40,883 nucleotides of DNA from Myxococcales bacterium. GTDB taxonomy: Bacteria > Myxococcota > Myxococcia > Myxococcales > Myxococcaceae. The notes below the pieces were generated by a model that made no database searches, was not told the origin of the DNA, and was given only the letters and a program-made list of their open reading frames with translations. Shown piece after piece: positions 34,464 to 40,883 of the stretch. Where the stretch lies: contig PMBV01000183.1 in assembly GCA_003153055.1 (NCBI GenBank), positions 24,371-65,253 on the forward strand. Reading direction: 5' to 3'. Position 1 is the first letter of the stretch. Every line of letters starts with the position of its first letter. Made by a program: the position numbers and the translations under genes.

Positions 34464-34465
34464 GG

Positions 34466-36019
34466 CTACGGCCCGAACTCCGCGTGAGCCTGCTTCACTC
34501 GATTCTCTTCGATGCGGATCGTCCGGCGGAGCTCCTTTCCAAGCTGTGGGTTGCGAAAGACGAGCTGATGGGTACCCACTGGAAGCGGGTAGCGAGAGAT
34601 CGGCGTCTGGTCGATCTCCTTTCCGTCGATGAAGACCGATGCCCAGGGCGAGGCGTCCGCCGACAGGTAGCCAATGCGCGGCTTCTTGGGCGTCGCCGAC
34701 TCCGCCTTCTCACCGCGCGGCGGTGAAGGGGAGGCGCGCGGCTTGGACGGTTCGAGACTCGGCGTGGTCGGGACGGGCGCATCGGGGCCCGGAGTCTCCG
34801 CCGCTGGGCTTGGACTCCATGGGGCGGGGTCGAAGCCCGTGGCGGGCGCGGAGCTCGAGACGGGCGGCGGCTCACCAGGGCTCGAGAGGAGCGCGAACGA
34901 GATCGCCGCCACCAGCCCAGCGACCAGTAGGGCAGCGGCCACCGTGAGCCGTCGGCTCAACCCGGAGGACCCCGGCGGCTCCTGCTCGGCCCGTGACGAG
35001 CGGGTTCGAGTCCGGCCGTTCGTCGAGGAGTGGTCGCCGTTCAGCGCGTCGACCCCCTCGGCGCATCGGAGCTGGACCAGCTCGCCCAACTCGCTCGGCC
35101 GTGCCACCGGTCCGTCGAGCAGCGCCTCCAGCATCGCCTTGGCGTTCGAGAACCGCCGTGCGGGGTTTCGGTCGGCGCCGCGGAGGATCGCCGCTGCCAT
35201 GCGAGAGTCAGTCTCCGGCCGCCGCTCGCGCGGGTCGGGCAGAGGCGCGTGGTGAGCCGCGTCGAGCGTGGCGGCTTCGCTCTCGCGCTCGAAGGGCGAG
35301 ACGCCGGTCGCGGTCTCGTAGATGGTCAACGCCGCCGCGTAGAGATCGACCCGGCGATCGACCCTGGCTCCCGCGACGAGCTGCTCGGGGGCGAGGTACG
35401 CGAGCTTTCCCAGGAGACGTCCAGGCCGAGTGGAGCGCACGCTCCCCGCGACCTGCGCAATCCCGAAGTCGGTCACCAGCACGGCTCCCGCCGTCGAGAC
35501 GAGTACGTTGTAGGGATTGATGTCGCGGTGAACGATCTCCAAGGGGCGGCCGTCTCGGTCTCGGAGCTCGTGCGCGTAGGCCAAGCCTTCACACAGGCCG
35601 GTCGCCACCAAGCGGACGACCGCTATGGGGAGGGGCCGGTCGACCCGCCGACAGGCCGCCAGGAGCCGCGCCAGCGAGACGCCTTCTACCAGCGCCATCG
35701 CCAGGTAGTAACGGCCATCGGCCTCGCCGACGTCGAAGACCTGCACCAGGTTGGGGTGGTTCATCTGCGCGGTGATGCGCGCTTCGTCGAGGAAGCGGCG
35801 GACGAGCTCAGGCTCCTCCGACAGGTGTGGCAACAACAGCTTCAAGGCGACCCGCTTGTCGAACGCGCCTCGGCCAGTCTTGCGGGCGACGAAGACCTCA
35901 CCCATCCCACCGGCGGCGATGCGAGAGAGCAGCTCGTATTCACCCACCCGCCACCCGGTCGCGGGAGGAGCGGTGGCCGCGGAGGCGACGCTTCCGACCG
36001 TCTGGTGGGCTAATCGCAC
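34466..36019 (-). CDS. Transmembrane Ser/Thr kinase with PEGA-type tail
   Basis: Hanks-type kinase of 517 aa. Gly loop [14 protein letters not shown] (about 34-47), ATP-contact Lys60 (VALK), catalytic loop VHRDINPYN (Asp166), DFG 184-186, and APE 210-212 are all intact, so it should be active. A membrane helix (about 358-378) is followed by a Pro/Ser-rich linker and a C-terminal PEGA-like domain ([21 protein letters not shown]...) outside the cytoplasm. The GTG start at 36019 overlaps the upstream lipoprotein gene by 10 bases, with no clear ribosome site, implying coupled translation. It probably senses an envelope signal and phosphorylates a partner of the FHA activator encoded next. Confidence 0.95.
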   Translation of the reverse strand: MRLAHQTVGSVASAATAPPATGWRVGEYELLSRIAAGGMGEVFVARKTGRGAFDKRVALKLLLPHLSEEPELVRRFLDEARITAQMNHPNLVQVFDVGEADGRYYLAMALVEGVSLARLLAACRRVDRPLPIAVVRLVATGLCEGLAYAHELRDRDGRPLEIVHRDINPYNVLVSTAGAVLVTDFGIAQVAGSVRSTRPGRLLGKLAYLAPEQLVAGARVDRRVDLYAAALTIYETATGVSPFERESEAATLDAAHHAPLPDPRERRPETDSRMAAAILRGADRNPARRFSNAKAMLEALLDGPVARPSELGELVQLRCAEGVDALNGDHSSTNGRTRTRSSRAEQEPPGSSGLSRRLTVAAALLVAGLVAAISFALLSSPGEPPPVSSSAPATGFDPAPWSPSPAAETPGPDAPVPTTPSLEPSKPRASPSPPRGEKAESATPKKPRIGYLSADASPWASVFIDGKEIDQTPISRYPLPVGTHQLVFRNPQLGKELRRTIRIEENRVKQAHAEFGP

Positions 36020-36672
36020 GACGAACCGGTCGAGATGCAGAGCTCGATGTCATCGACGAGGAAGGTTCCCAGCGTGGTGATGGCCCGCAGCTGGACGGTG
36101 AGTGGGCTCCCGCCATGCGCTCGACCCTCCGCGCGAATCTCGCTCCACTTGCCGGAGCTGGTGAGCGCCGGGCTCTCGAACCTGGTGGAGGGGCTCGCCG
36201 AGTCTCCTTCGAGGATCGAGAGCACGACTTGGGCGCCGGTGCCCCAAACGAATGCGCTGGCACAATAGAGCGTGTCCGCCTGAGATGAGGAGACCGGCGC
36301 GACGGTCGGCACCACGCCGTCGGCGCCCAGGCCGACGGTCAACGCTCGCGCCCCGTCATGGACTGAGAGGGTTTCGATGAGGAGCGGGACGCCGGTGAGT
36401 GAGGACCAACCCTCCGGCTGCGAGCCACTCTCGAAGGTGCCGTTCACCAGCAAGTTGGGACCTCGGCTCCCGGCGTCGTTGGGGCCGCGGTTCCCGGCAT
36501 CGGTCGTGCATCTCCCTTCGATGCAGAGAATGCCCAGCCCGCACGGCCGATCAGTGGCGCACCGCTTGCCCTCGACGTCGATCGCCTCGGACAGACAGCC
36601 CGCGGACATCGCGCCCGAGAGTGTCCAAACAGTCAACATCATGATCGAGCTCAGGCGCACGAGTTCCTTCAC
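36010..36672 (-). CDS. Lipoprotein with carbohydrate-binding-like domain
   Basis: A 220-aa lipoprotein; the signal peptide ends at AMSAGC (Cys26). A short Cys motif (CATDRPCGLGILCIEGRC) is followed by a jelly-roll domain beginning NLLVNGTFESG...GW, a signature of CBM4/9-like carbohydrate-binding modules, and ending TFLVDDIEL. The GTG at 36672 overlaps the stop of the upstream gene (GTGA). Between a TPR membrane protein and a receptor kinase, it may be a ligand-binding partner for the kinase ectodomain; this is inference. Confidence 0.8.
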   Translation of the reverse strand: MKELVRLSSIMMLTVWTLSGAMSAGCLSEAIDVEGKRCATDRPCGLGILCIEGRCTTDAGNRGPNDAGSRGPNLLVNGTFESGSQPEGWSSLTGVPLLIETLSVHDGARALTVGLGADGVVPTVAPVSSSQADTLYCASAFVWGTGAQVVLSILEGDSASPSTRFESPALTSSGKWSEIRAEGRAHGGSPLTVQLRAITTLGTFLVDDIELCISTGSSCD

Positions 36673-37598
36673 CAGACGAACAACGCGGTCGAGGTGACCG
36701 CCGCGACCCCGGCGGTGGAGAAGAGGCCGATTGCCCAACTGGCCTGGCTGGTGGCGCTCGCCTGGCGGGCCCTCGCCGTGTCGGCCCACTCCTCGGCCCG
36801 GGCGTCAGTCGCCGTTCTGCTCGATTGCACCTGCAGCAGCACGCCGCCGACGACCGCGGCCAGCGCCACCGCGGCCACGATCCATGCGCTGGTCCTCATC
36901 ACCTGGGTCCCGGAGCTGCTGGGTGGGGCGGGGCTGGGGGCGCGCACCACGACCGCTTCTTCGGGGACCGACGAGTGGACGGCCAGCGTGAATGGCTGTT
37001 CTGCCGAGCCCAGTCGCGCGACCGACGCGCCCGTGGCGTCTCTCGCCTCCAGGTACCAGCGCTCGGCCAGCGGGGTGGGGCCGAAGTCGAACGCGGCGAC
37101 GTGCTCGACGAGGGGGAGCTCCTGTTCGTGCCACGACTTCTCGCCATTGGCTTGGCTCATCAACCACACTCGAGCGACGCGTTTCCAGGGATCCACCACC
37201 GTCGCGCGCAGCTGCATCGGCGGCGCGAGCAGCGGGCTCAGGGCGACGAAGTCGAGAGCGAAGATCCTCGATTTGGCGGCGTCGAAGACCGCGAGGACCT
37301 TGGGCGAGACGCCGCGGTCGAGCTCCCAATGCGGGTCGCTGGCGAGCAGGCGCGCGAACGAGTCTTCGGCGAGGGCTCGTTTCCCCTCGGCAATCTGGCA
37401 ACGGCCGAGGAGGTCGAGCGCCTCGAGCCTTTGACTCGAGCTCATCGCGGGGACCTCGAGCGCGATTCCGAGCTGGCCGCGAGCCTCGACGAAGCGCTGT
37501 GAGGCGAAGAGGCTTTTCGCCTTGACGAGGTACGGGTTGGCGGCCTCGTCAGGTCGCGCGGCCGCGAGAACGAGGGTGAGCATCAGGTTGACGATCAT
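36669..37598 (-). CDS. TPR-containing membrane protein
   Basis: A 309-aa protein with an N-terminal signal segment (MIVNLMLTLVLAAA), a TPR-like region (LFASQRFVEARGQLGIAL...EALDLLGRCQIAEGKRALAEDSF), a beta-rich middle, and two C-terminal membrane helices (TSAWIVAAVALAAVVGGVLL and WAIGLFSTAGVAAVTSTALF). GGGGAG precedes the ATG at 37598 by 6 bases. It is the first gene of the kinase-activator operon. Myxobacterial kinase loci often include a protein of this layout; its exact role is unknown. Confidence 0.78.
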   Translation of the reverse strand: MIVNLMLTLVLAAARPDEAANPYLVKAKSLFASQRFVEARGQLGIALEVPAMSSSQRLEALDLLGRCQIAEGKRALAEDSFARLLASDPHWELDRGVSPKVLAVFDAAKSRIFALDFVALSPLLAPPMQLRATVVDPWKRVARVWLMSQANGEKSWHEQELPLVEHVAAFDFGPTPLAERWYLEARDATGASVARLGSAEQPFTLAVHSSVPEEAVVVRAPSPAPPSSSGTQVMRTSAWIVAAVALAAVVGGVLLQVQSSRTATDARAEEWADTARARQASATSQASWAIGLFSTAGVAAVTSTALFVW

Positions 37599-37655
37599 CA
37601 GCGGCTCCCCAGCTCGTCCTTTCCTCGAGACTCGCACCACCTCGCGTGTGATGGA

Positions 37656-37674
37656 TCTTCCTATACCAGGAAGA
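37656..37674. promoter_or_regulatory. 19-bp dyad in the kinase operon leader
   Basis: TCTTCCT-ATACC-AGGAAGA, 7-bp perfect arms, 58 bp before the first gene of the operon. Candidate operator or RNA hairpin; no match was seen elsewhere in the window by eye. Confidence 0.5.
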
Positions 37675-37723
37675 CCGGCCACAAGCGCCAGGTAGGGCGA
37701 CGCGCCGATTGGGGCCCCGAAGA

Positions 37724-37739
37724 ATTCCGTGACCCGAAA
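37724..37739. promoter_or_regulatory. ATTCCGTGACCCGAAA element, copy 2
   Basis: 15 of 16 bases identical to 31935-31950. The change breaks one pair of the small dyad. Confidence 0.35.
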
Positions 37740-37781
37740 CGGCCGCTCGGTCGTCGGTCTGGCATGCGGGAGGTATGTGAT

Positions 37782-37810
37782 ATAGTGGTCATAACTGAGA
37801 AGTTTGTCAA
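37782..37810 (-). promoter_or_regulatory. Promoter P2 with operator, shared with P1
   Basis: Minus strand: TTGACA (37810-37805), 17-bp spacer, CACTAT (37787-37782), with an imperfect dyad AGTGGTCATAACT (37784-37796) at the P1 dyad position. Just beyond the -35, GGGCGCT is also shared. On the plus strand TGATATAGT (37778-37786) is an extended -10 that could drive the TetR gene. Confidence 0.68.
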
Positions 37811-37841
37811 CGCTGATTGGGCGCTATGTTCAGGGACAGCC

Positions 37842-38615
37842 ATGTCCACTCCAACGAAGGAACGGAAGAGACTCGAGCACTCGCGCAAGAAGCCCGACCG
37901 GCCGCTCCCGCCCGTCGAGGCGACCTCCCGAGGCGAGAGGCGCAAGCGCGAGACCCGCGAGCGGCTCCTTCAAGCGGCGTTTCGGCTGTTCGCCGAGCGA
38001 GACGCCGACGCGGTGCCGATCAACGAGATCACCGAGGCCGCCGACGTGGGCTTTGGGTCGTTTTACAACCACTTCCCCTCGAGAGAGGCCATCCACGGCG
38101 AGCTGATGCGGCGGGTCTTCGAGGAGTTCGCCGACGCCCTCGACCGCCAGACGGTGGACCTGGAAGACCCCGCCGAGGTCATTTCGATGAGCATCCGGCA
38201 GACGGTGCTTCGGGCTCAGCGGGAGCCGCTGTGGGGTCGGTTGCTGATCCGGGAGACCTGCCGAGGGCGGTTCCTCACCCAGGGCCTCGGCATCCGCCTC
38301 ATCCGTGATCTCCAACGTGGGATCTCCGCGGGCCGGTTCAAGGCCCCAGACCCGCTCATGTGCTTCGTCATGGTCGGCTCGGCCATTCTCGGGGCGGTCG
38401 CGGCCGAGGTGCAACTCACCTCGGAAGACGTCGCGGCGATCGAGCAGCTCGGCGTCTCCACGGACGGATTGCCCGAACGGACCGCGGTGGCGCTCCTTCA
38501 CACGCTCGGCCTTTCTCCGTCGGAGGCTCGGGCCATCGCCCGGCGCCCGCTGCCGGATGACGCTCCTTCCACGACGCGACTCCGCGGCTCGGAGGTTCAG
38601 AAGGAATTGGAGTGA
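37842..38615 (+). CDS. TetR-family transcriptional regulator
   Basis: A 257-aa regulator. HTH region VPINEITEAADVGFGSFYNHFPSREAIHGELM after a basic leader of about 35 residues, then a helical effector-binding domain. The ATG at 37842 follows AGGGA with 5-base spacing. An operator-like element with the same layout as the aromatic operon promoter lies just upstream, so it probably represses itself and that operon, with an aromatic or ring-cleavage compound as inducer. The C-terminal about 40 residues are unstructured and charged. Confidence 0.9.
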   Translation: MSTPTKERKRLEHSRKKPDRPLPPVEATSRGERRKRETRERLLQAAFRLFAERDADAVPINEITEAADVGFGSFYNHFPSREAIHGELMRRVFEEFADALDRQTVDLEDPAEVISMSIRQTVLRAQREPLWGRLLIRETCRGRFLTQGLGIRLIRDLQRGISAGRFKAPDPLMCFVMVGSAILGAVAAEVQLTSEDVAAIEQLGVSTDGLPERTAVALLHTLGLSPSEARAIARRPLPDDAPSTTRLRGSEVQKELE

Positions 38616-38629
38616 GGAGGCCGTTCTCG

Positions 38630-40042
38630 TCACCGCCGATCGCGGACCCGGAACCCGATGCGCACCGCGCCCCAGTGTCGCTGACGCACCATGATCGGCG
38701 CGGAGACGTCCTTCATCAGCAGCGTCTTCCCTCCGCCCATGTCACGGCGGTAGGTCTGCATCAGGAAGGGCTCGAGGTTCTTCGCCGCCCGAAGGCCGGT
38801 GCGATCGTCGAAGACGCGTCGGTTGCGGCAGTTCGCCGCGTTCCAGACGGGGTCGGAGCCCTGCGCCTTCGAGAAGATGAGGTTGTGCGTCGGCAGGTAG
38901 CCGTTGCGGTCGACCGCGGCGCAGAAGGCAATGCGCGGATCGATCGCCAAGACCGGCTCCTGCACCGCGGGAAGGAGCGCGTCGGTGAGCGAGGTGAACC
39001 GGCTCAAGACCTGGGCGGGGTTTGAGCCGGGGACGGGCTGGTAGCGTTCGTCGAAGAGCGCCTCGAGACTGATGCGGCCCGCGGCGACCGCCTCCTCGAA
39101 GAGGTGAGCGACGACGCCGGCCGTCCGCACCGCCGCGGCGATGATGGCCGAGTCGTGGGTGTCGAGGCCCGCCGTGGCGATGTAGCCCATGAGCGCTTCG
39201 CTTCGGTCCAGCACGGCGCTGACCAGCCCATCGGCGTGAGCCAGGCTCTGCTGGGTGTGGACGAGGCTGTCGTCGACCTTGGCGATGTGCTCGCTGACGT
39301 GTTCGCACTCGCGCCGAGATGCGACGGCCGCCTCGGCGATGCTCACCACCTGTTGCTCGATGGTGGCGATGCTGCGCCCGAAGCCATCCACGGCGCCGCT
39401 GATGGTCCCGATGCCATCGCCGACGTGGGTGGCTGTGTTGGCCGCCCGGCTATTGGTCGCGCGCAGCTCGCCGAGTCGCTCCGAGAGCGTCTGTACCGTG
39501 TTGTCGATGGTGCCGGTGGTCTGGGCGGCCTCCCGGGCCAGCGCCTTGACCTCATGGGCGACGACGGCGAAGCCCTTGCCCTTCTCTCCGGCGCGGGCCG
39601 CCTCGATGGTTGCGTTGAGGGCGAGGAGGTTCGTCTGGGTGGCGATCCGCTCGATGCGTTGGGTCATGCCCGAGACGTCTCCCAGCGCGCCCTCGAGCTG
39701 GGTGAGCCGCCCGTCGATGCCCTGCACTCCGGTGACGAGCTGGCGGATCTCGTCGAGCGCGCCGCTGACCACGCGCCGTGAGTCGTCGGACTCGGCGATC
39801 CCCTGTGCCGCGACCTTCTTGGTCTCTTCGCCGGCTCGGTCGATGCGCCCGATGGCCTCGGTCAGTGCCTGGGCGATCTGTTTCAGCTCCCGGAAGACGC
39901 CCCCCTGCGACTCCACGAAGTGGTTGAGGTCGGCGATCGTCCAGGTGATGTCGGCCATGTCGAGGGAGAGCGAGTCCACCCGCTCCAGCACCTCCGCCGC
40001 GAAACCACTCATGACGTCCATCGAAGTGCCGCGATCGGTCAT
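38630..40042 (-). CDS. Soluble methyl-accepting chemotaxis-type receptor
   Basis: A 470-aa protein with the conserved chemoreceptor hairpin ([20 protein letters not shown] then [16 protein letters not shown]), flanked by long coiled coils and with no membrane helix. The sensory domain is at the C-terminus (about 360-470), with [10 protein letters not shown], a conserved [14 protein letters not shown] stretch and [12 protein letters not shown], resembling Cache/PAS-like domains of cytoplasmic receptors. CTGGAG lies 7 bases before the ATG at 40042. No chemotaxis cluster is adjacent; it lies convergent with the TetR gene (14-bp gap). Confidence 0.88.
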   Translation of the reverse strand: MTDRGTSMDVMSGFAAEVLERVDSLSLDMADITWTIADLNHFVESQGGVFRELKQIAQALTEAIGRIDRAGEETKKVAAQGIAESDDSRRVVSGALDEIRQLVTGVQGIDGRLTQLEGALGDVSGMTQRIERIATQTNLLALNATIEAARAGEKGKGFAVVAHEVKALAREAAQTTGTIDNTVQTLSERLGELRATNSRAANTATHVGDGIGTISGAVDGFGRSIATIEQQVVSIAEAAVASRRECEHVSEHIAKVDDSLVHTQQSLAHADGLVSAVLDRSEALMGYIATAGLDTHDSAIIAAAVRTAGVVAHLFEEAVAAGRISLEALFDERYQPVPGSNPAQVLSRFTSLTDALLPAVQEPVLAIDPRIAFCAAVDRNGYLPTHNLIFSKAQGSDPVWNAANCRNRRVFDDRTGLRAAKNLEPFLMQTYRRDMGGGKTLLMKDVSAPIMVRQRHWGAVRIGFRVRDRR

Positions 40043-40236
40043 CACAATGCTCCAGCGCGTGCCGCACCACCGACGCGGACTTGATGCGGGTGAGCAAAGT
40101 GCGTGCCTGCGCAAGCCCCGAGGCCATGGTCGAGAGGCTGCGTCGAAAGCGACCCCTGGGGGTGCGGTCCAACCCGGTCAAGCCGAGGACACAACACATG
40201 AACCTGACGTCCGCTCCAACTTCGGCGCTGCTCGGG

Positions 40237-40256
40237 AGGGGAGGGTGACCTCCCCT
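40237..40256 (-). terminator. Strong GC hairpin after oleate hydratase 2
   Basis: AGGGGAGG-GTGA-CCTCCCCT, 8-bp perfect stem with a 4-base loop, 20 bases past the stop of the leftward gene. It lacks a T-run, so it may stall or protect the 3' end rather than terminate alone. Confidence 0.5.
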
Positions 40257-40275
40257 GGCTCCTCGATACCCGGCC

Positions 40276-40883
40276 TCAGCGGAACGCGGCCCGCAGGGCC
40301 TCGAGCCCGACCTTCGGATCCAACAGCCCGTGGTAGATCGGGGGGATCTCCTTCTTCACGCCGAACAAGTTGTAGACCGCGTGCATCGCGCAGTGCACCG
40401 AGTACTCGACGGTGTAGACCGTGTCCTCGGGGAGCTCGACGTGTTGGCCGAGGAGCGCGAAGTTGGTCGCGCCATCGGGGAGCACCTTCGGGCGGTCCTC
40501 CGGGATGCGCCGGGAGAACATCGCGGAGGCATAGGGCAGCATCACCGGGGTGACATCGGTGGTCGCCATGGCCTCGGCGCGGATGTCCTCGAAGCCAAGG
40601 TGGTGAATGAGCTCTGAGAGGATCTCCTTCCCAGTGCACTGGGCCATGGGCTTCTGAACGTGATCGCCCTTGGCATCGATGAACAGGCCGTAGCCCCAGG
40701 CGGTGTAGGTGTTGGGCGGCATGTTGGGGAAGTGCGGCTGGTAGGGGACGACCAGCGACATCAGCCAGCCTGAATCGACGAACGTCATCAGGGCGCCCGT
40801 CCCCGCGGTGTTGCCGGAGTACGCCACGATTCGCCGGAGCAGAGCGTCACCGCGCATGGTGAGGGTGAACGACTCCCACTTGT
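40276..40883 (-). CDS. ohyA: Oleate hydratase (copy 2, 5' truncated by window)
   Basis: C-terminal 201 residues of a second oleate hydratase; the reading frame stays open to the window edge (residues before the first in-frame Met read WESFTLT). Conserved features match copy 1: AWGYGLFIDAKGDHVQKPMAQCTGKEILSEL and LLGQHVELPEDTVYTVEYSVHCAMHAVY. The copies diverge strongly outside these motifs, so this is an old paralogue and not a recent duplication. Its start and full domain set are outside the window. Confidence 0.93.
   Translation of the reverse strand, partial: KWESFTLTMRGDALLRRIVAYSGNTAGTGALMTFVDSGWLMSLVVPYQPHFPNMPPNTYTAWGYGLFIDAKGDHVQKPMAQCTGKEILSELIHHLGFEDIRAEAMATTDVTPVMLPYASAMFSRRIPEDRPKVLPDGATNFALLGQHVELPEDTVYTVEYSVHCAMHAVYNLFGVKKEIPPIYHGLLDPKVGLEALRAAFR

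Noticed and set aside
1..40883. CRISPR arrays, tRNA or rRNA genes, insertion sequences, integrases
   Set aside because: No regularly spaced repeats, transposase-like proteins or recognisable RNA genes were seen on reading the window.

Overview
The window is GC-rich, densely coded DNA with no mobile element, CRISPR array, rRNA or tRNA that I could find. The gene content fits a Myxococcota (myxobacterial) chromosome: a Ser/Thr kinase-ATPase-histidine kinase giant, a CheB-CheR-PAS hybrid, a Hanks kinase with a PEGA tail, an FHA-type sigma-54 activator, many Asp/Gly/Cys-rich lipoproteins, and mevalonate-pathway genes. The phylum call is an inference from gene types.

Layout. (1) 1-9239: signalling block, with a leftward trifunctional kinase (cut by the window edge just before its phospho-acceptor His), then a rightward CheB/CheR/PAS protein and a PAS-histidine kinase-receiver protein. 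(2) 9259-15268: leftward fatty-acid operon with overlapping stop/start codons, in the order acetoacetate-decarboxylase-like protein, two acyl-CoA dehydrogenases, oleate hydratase, SDR. A perfect dyad sits in its divergent promoter region, and a TetR gene lies nearby at 16232-16993. (3) 17272-21375: rightward operon of three secreted lipoproteins (one a Notum-like esterase without its nucleophile Ser) ending in HMG-CoA synthase. (4) 21914-25553: convergent leftward operon of a CrtC/AttH-like domain fused to a polyprenyl diphosphate synthase, followed by class II HMG-CoA reductase. (5) 25782-31826: leftward alpha/beta-hydrolase lipoprotein, and an aromatic meta-cleavage operon (extradiol dioxygenase, FAH-type hydrolase, FAD monooxygenase, SDR). 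(6) 32149-37598: a lipoprotein convergent with a tightly packed operon of TPR membrane protein, carbohydrate-binding-like lipoprotein, Ser/Thr kinase and FHA-sigma-54 activator. (7) 37842-40883: a second TetR, a soluble chemoreceptor-like protein and the 3' part of a second oleate hydratase.

The most interesting signal is regulatory. Three leaders (17073-17202, 25621-25748, 31990-32105) each carry the same roughly 35-bp double-dyad element in the same orientation, 64-77 bp upstream of a near-consensus sigma-54 (-24/-12) promoter. These promoters head the lipoprotein-HMG-CoA synthase operon, the CrtC-prenyl synthase/HMG-CoA reductase operon, and the lipoprotein gene beside the FHA-type sigma-54 activator. 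The simplest model is a kinase to FHA-activator to sigma-54 switch that co-induces the upper mevalonate pathway, a fusion prenyl synthase and a set of surface lipoproteins. A second shared element links the TetR at 37842 to both the aromatic operon promoter and the promoter region facing the kinase/activator operon.
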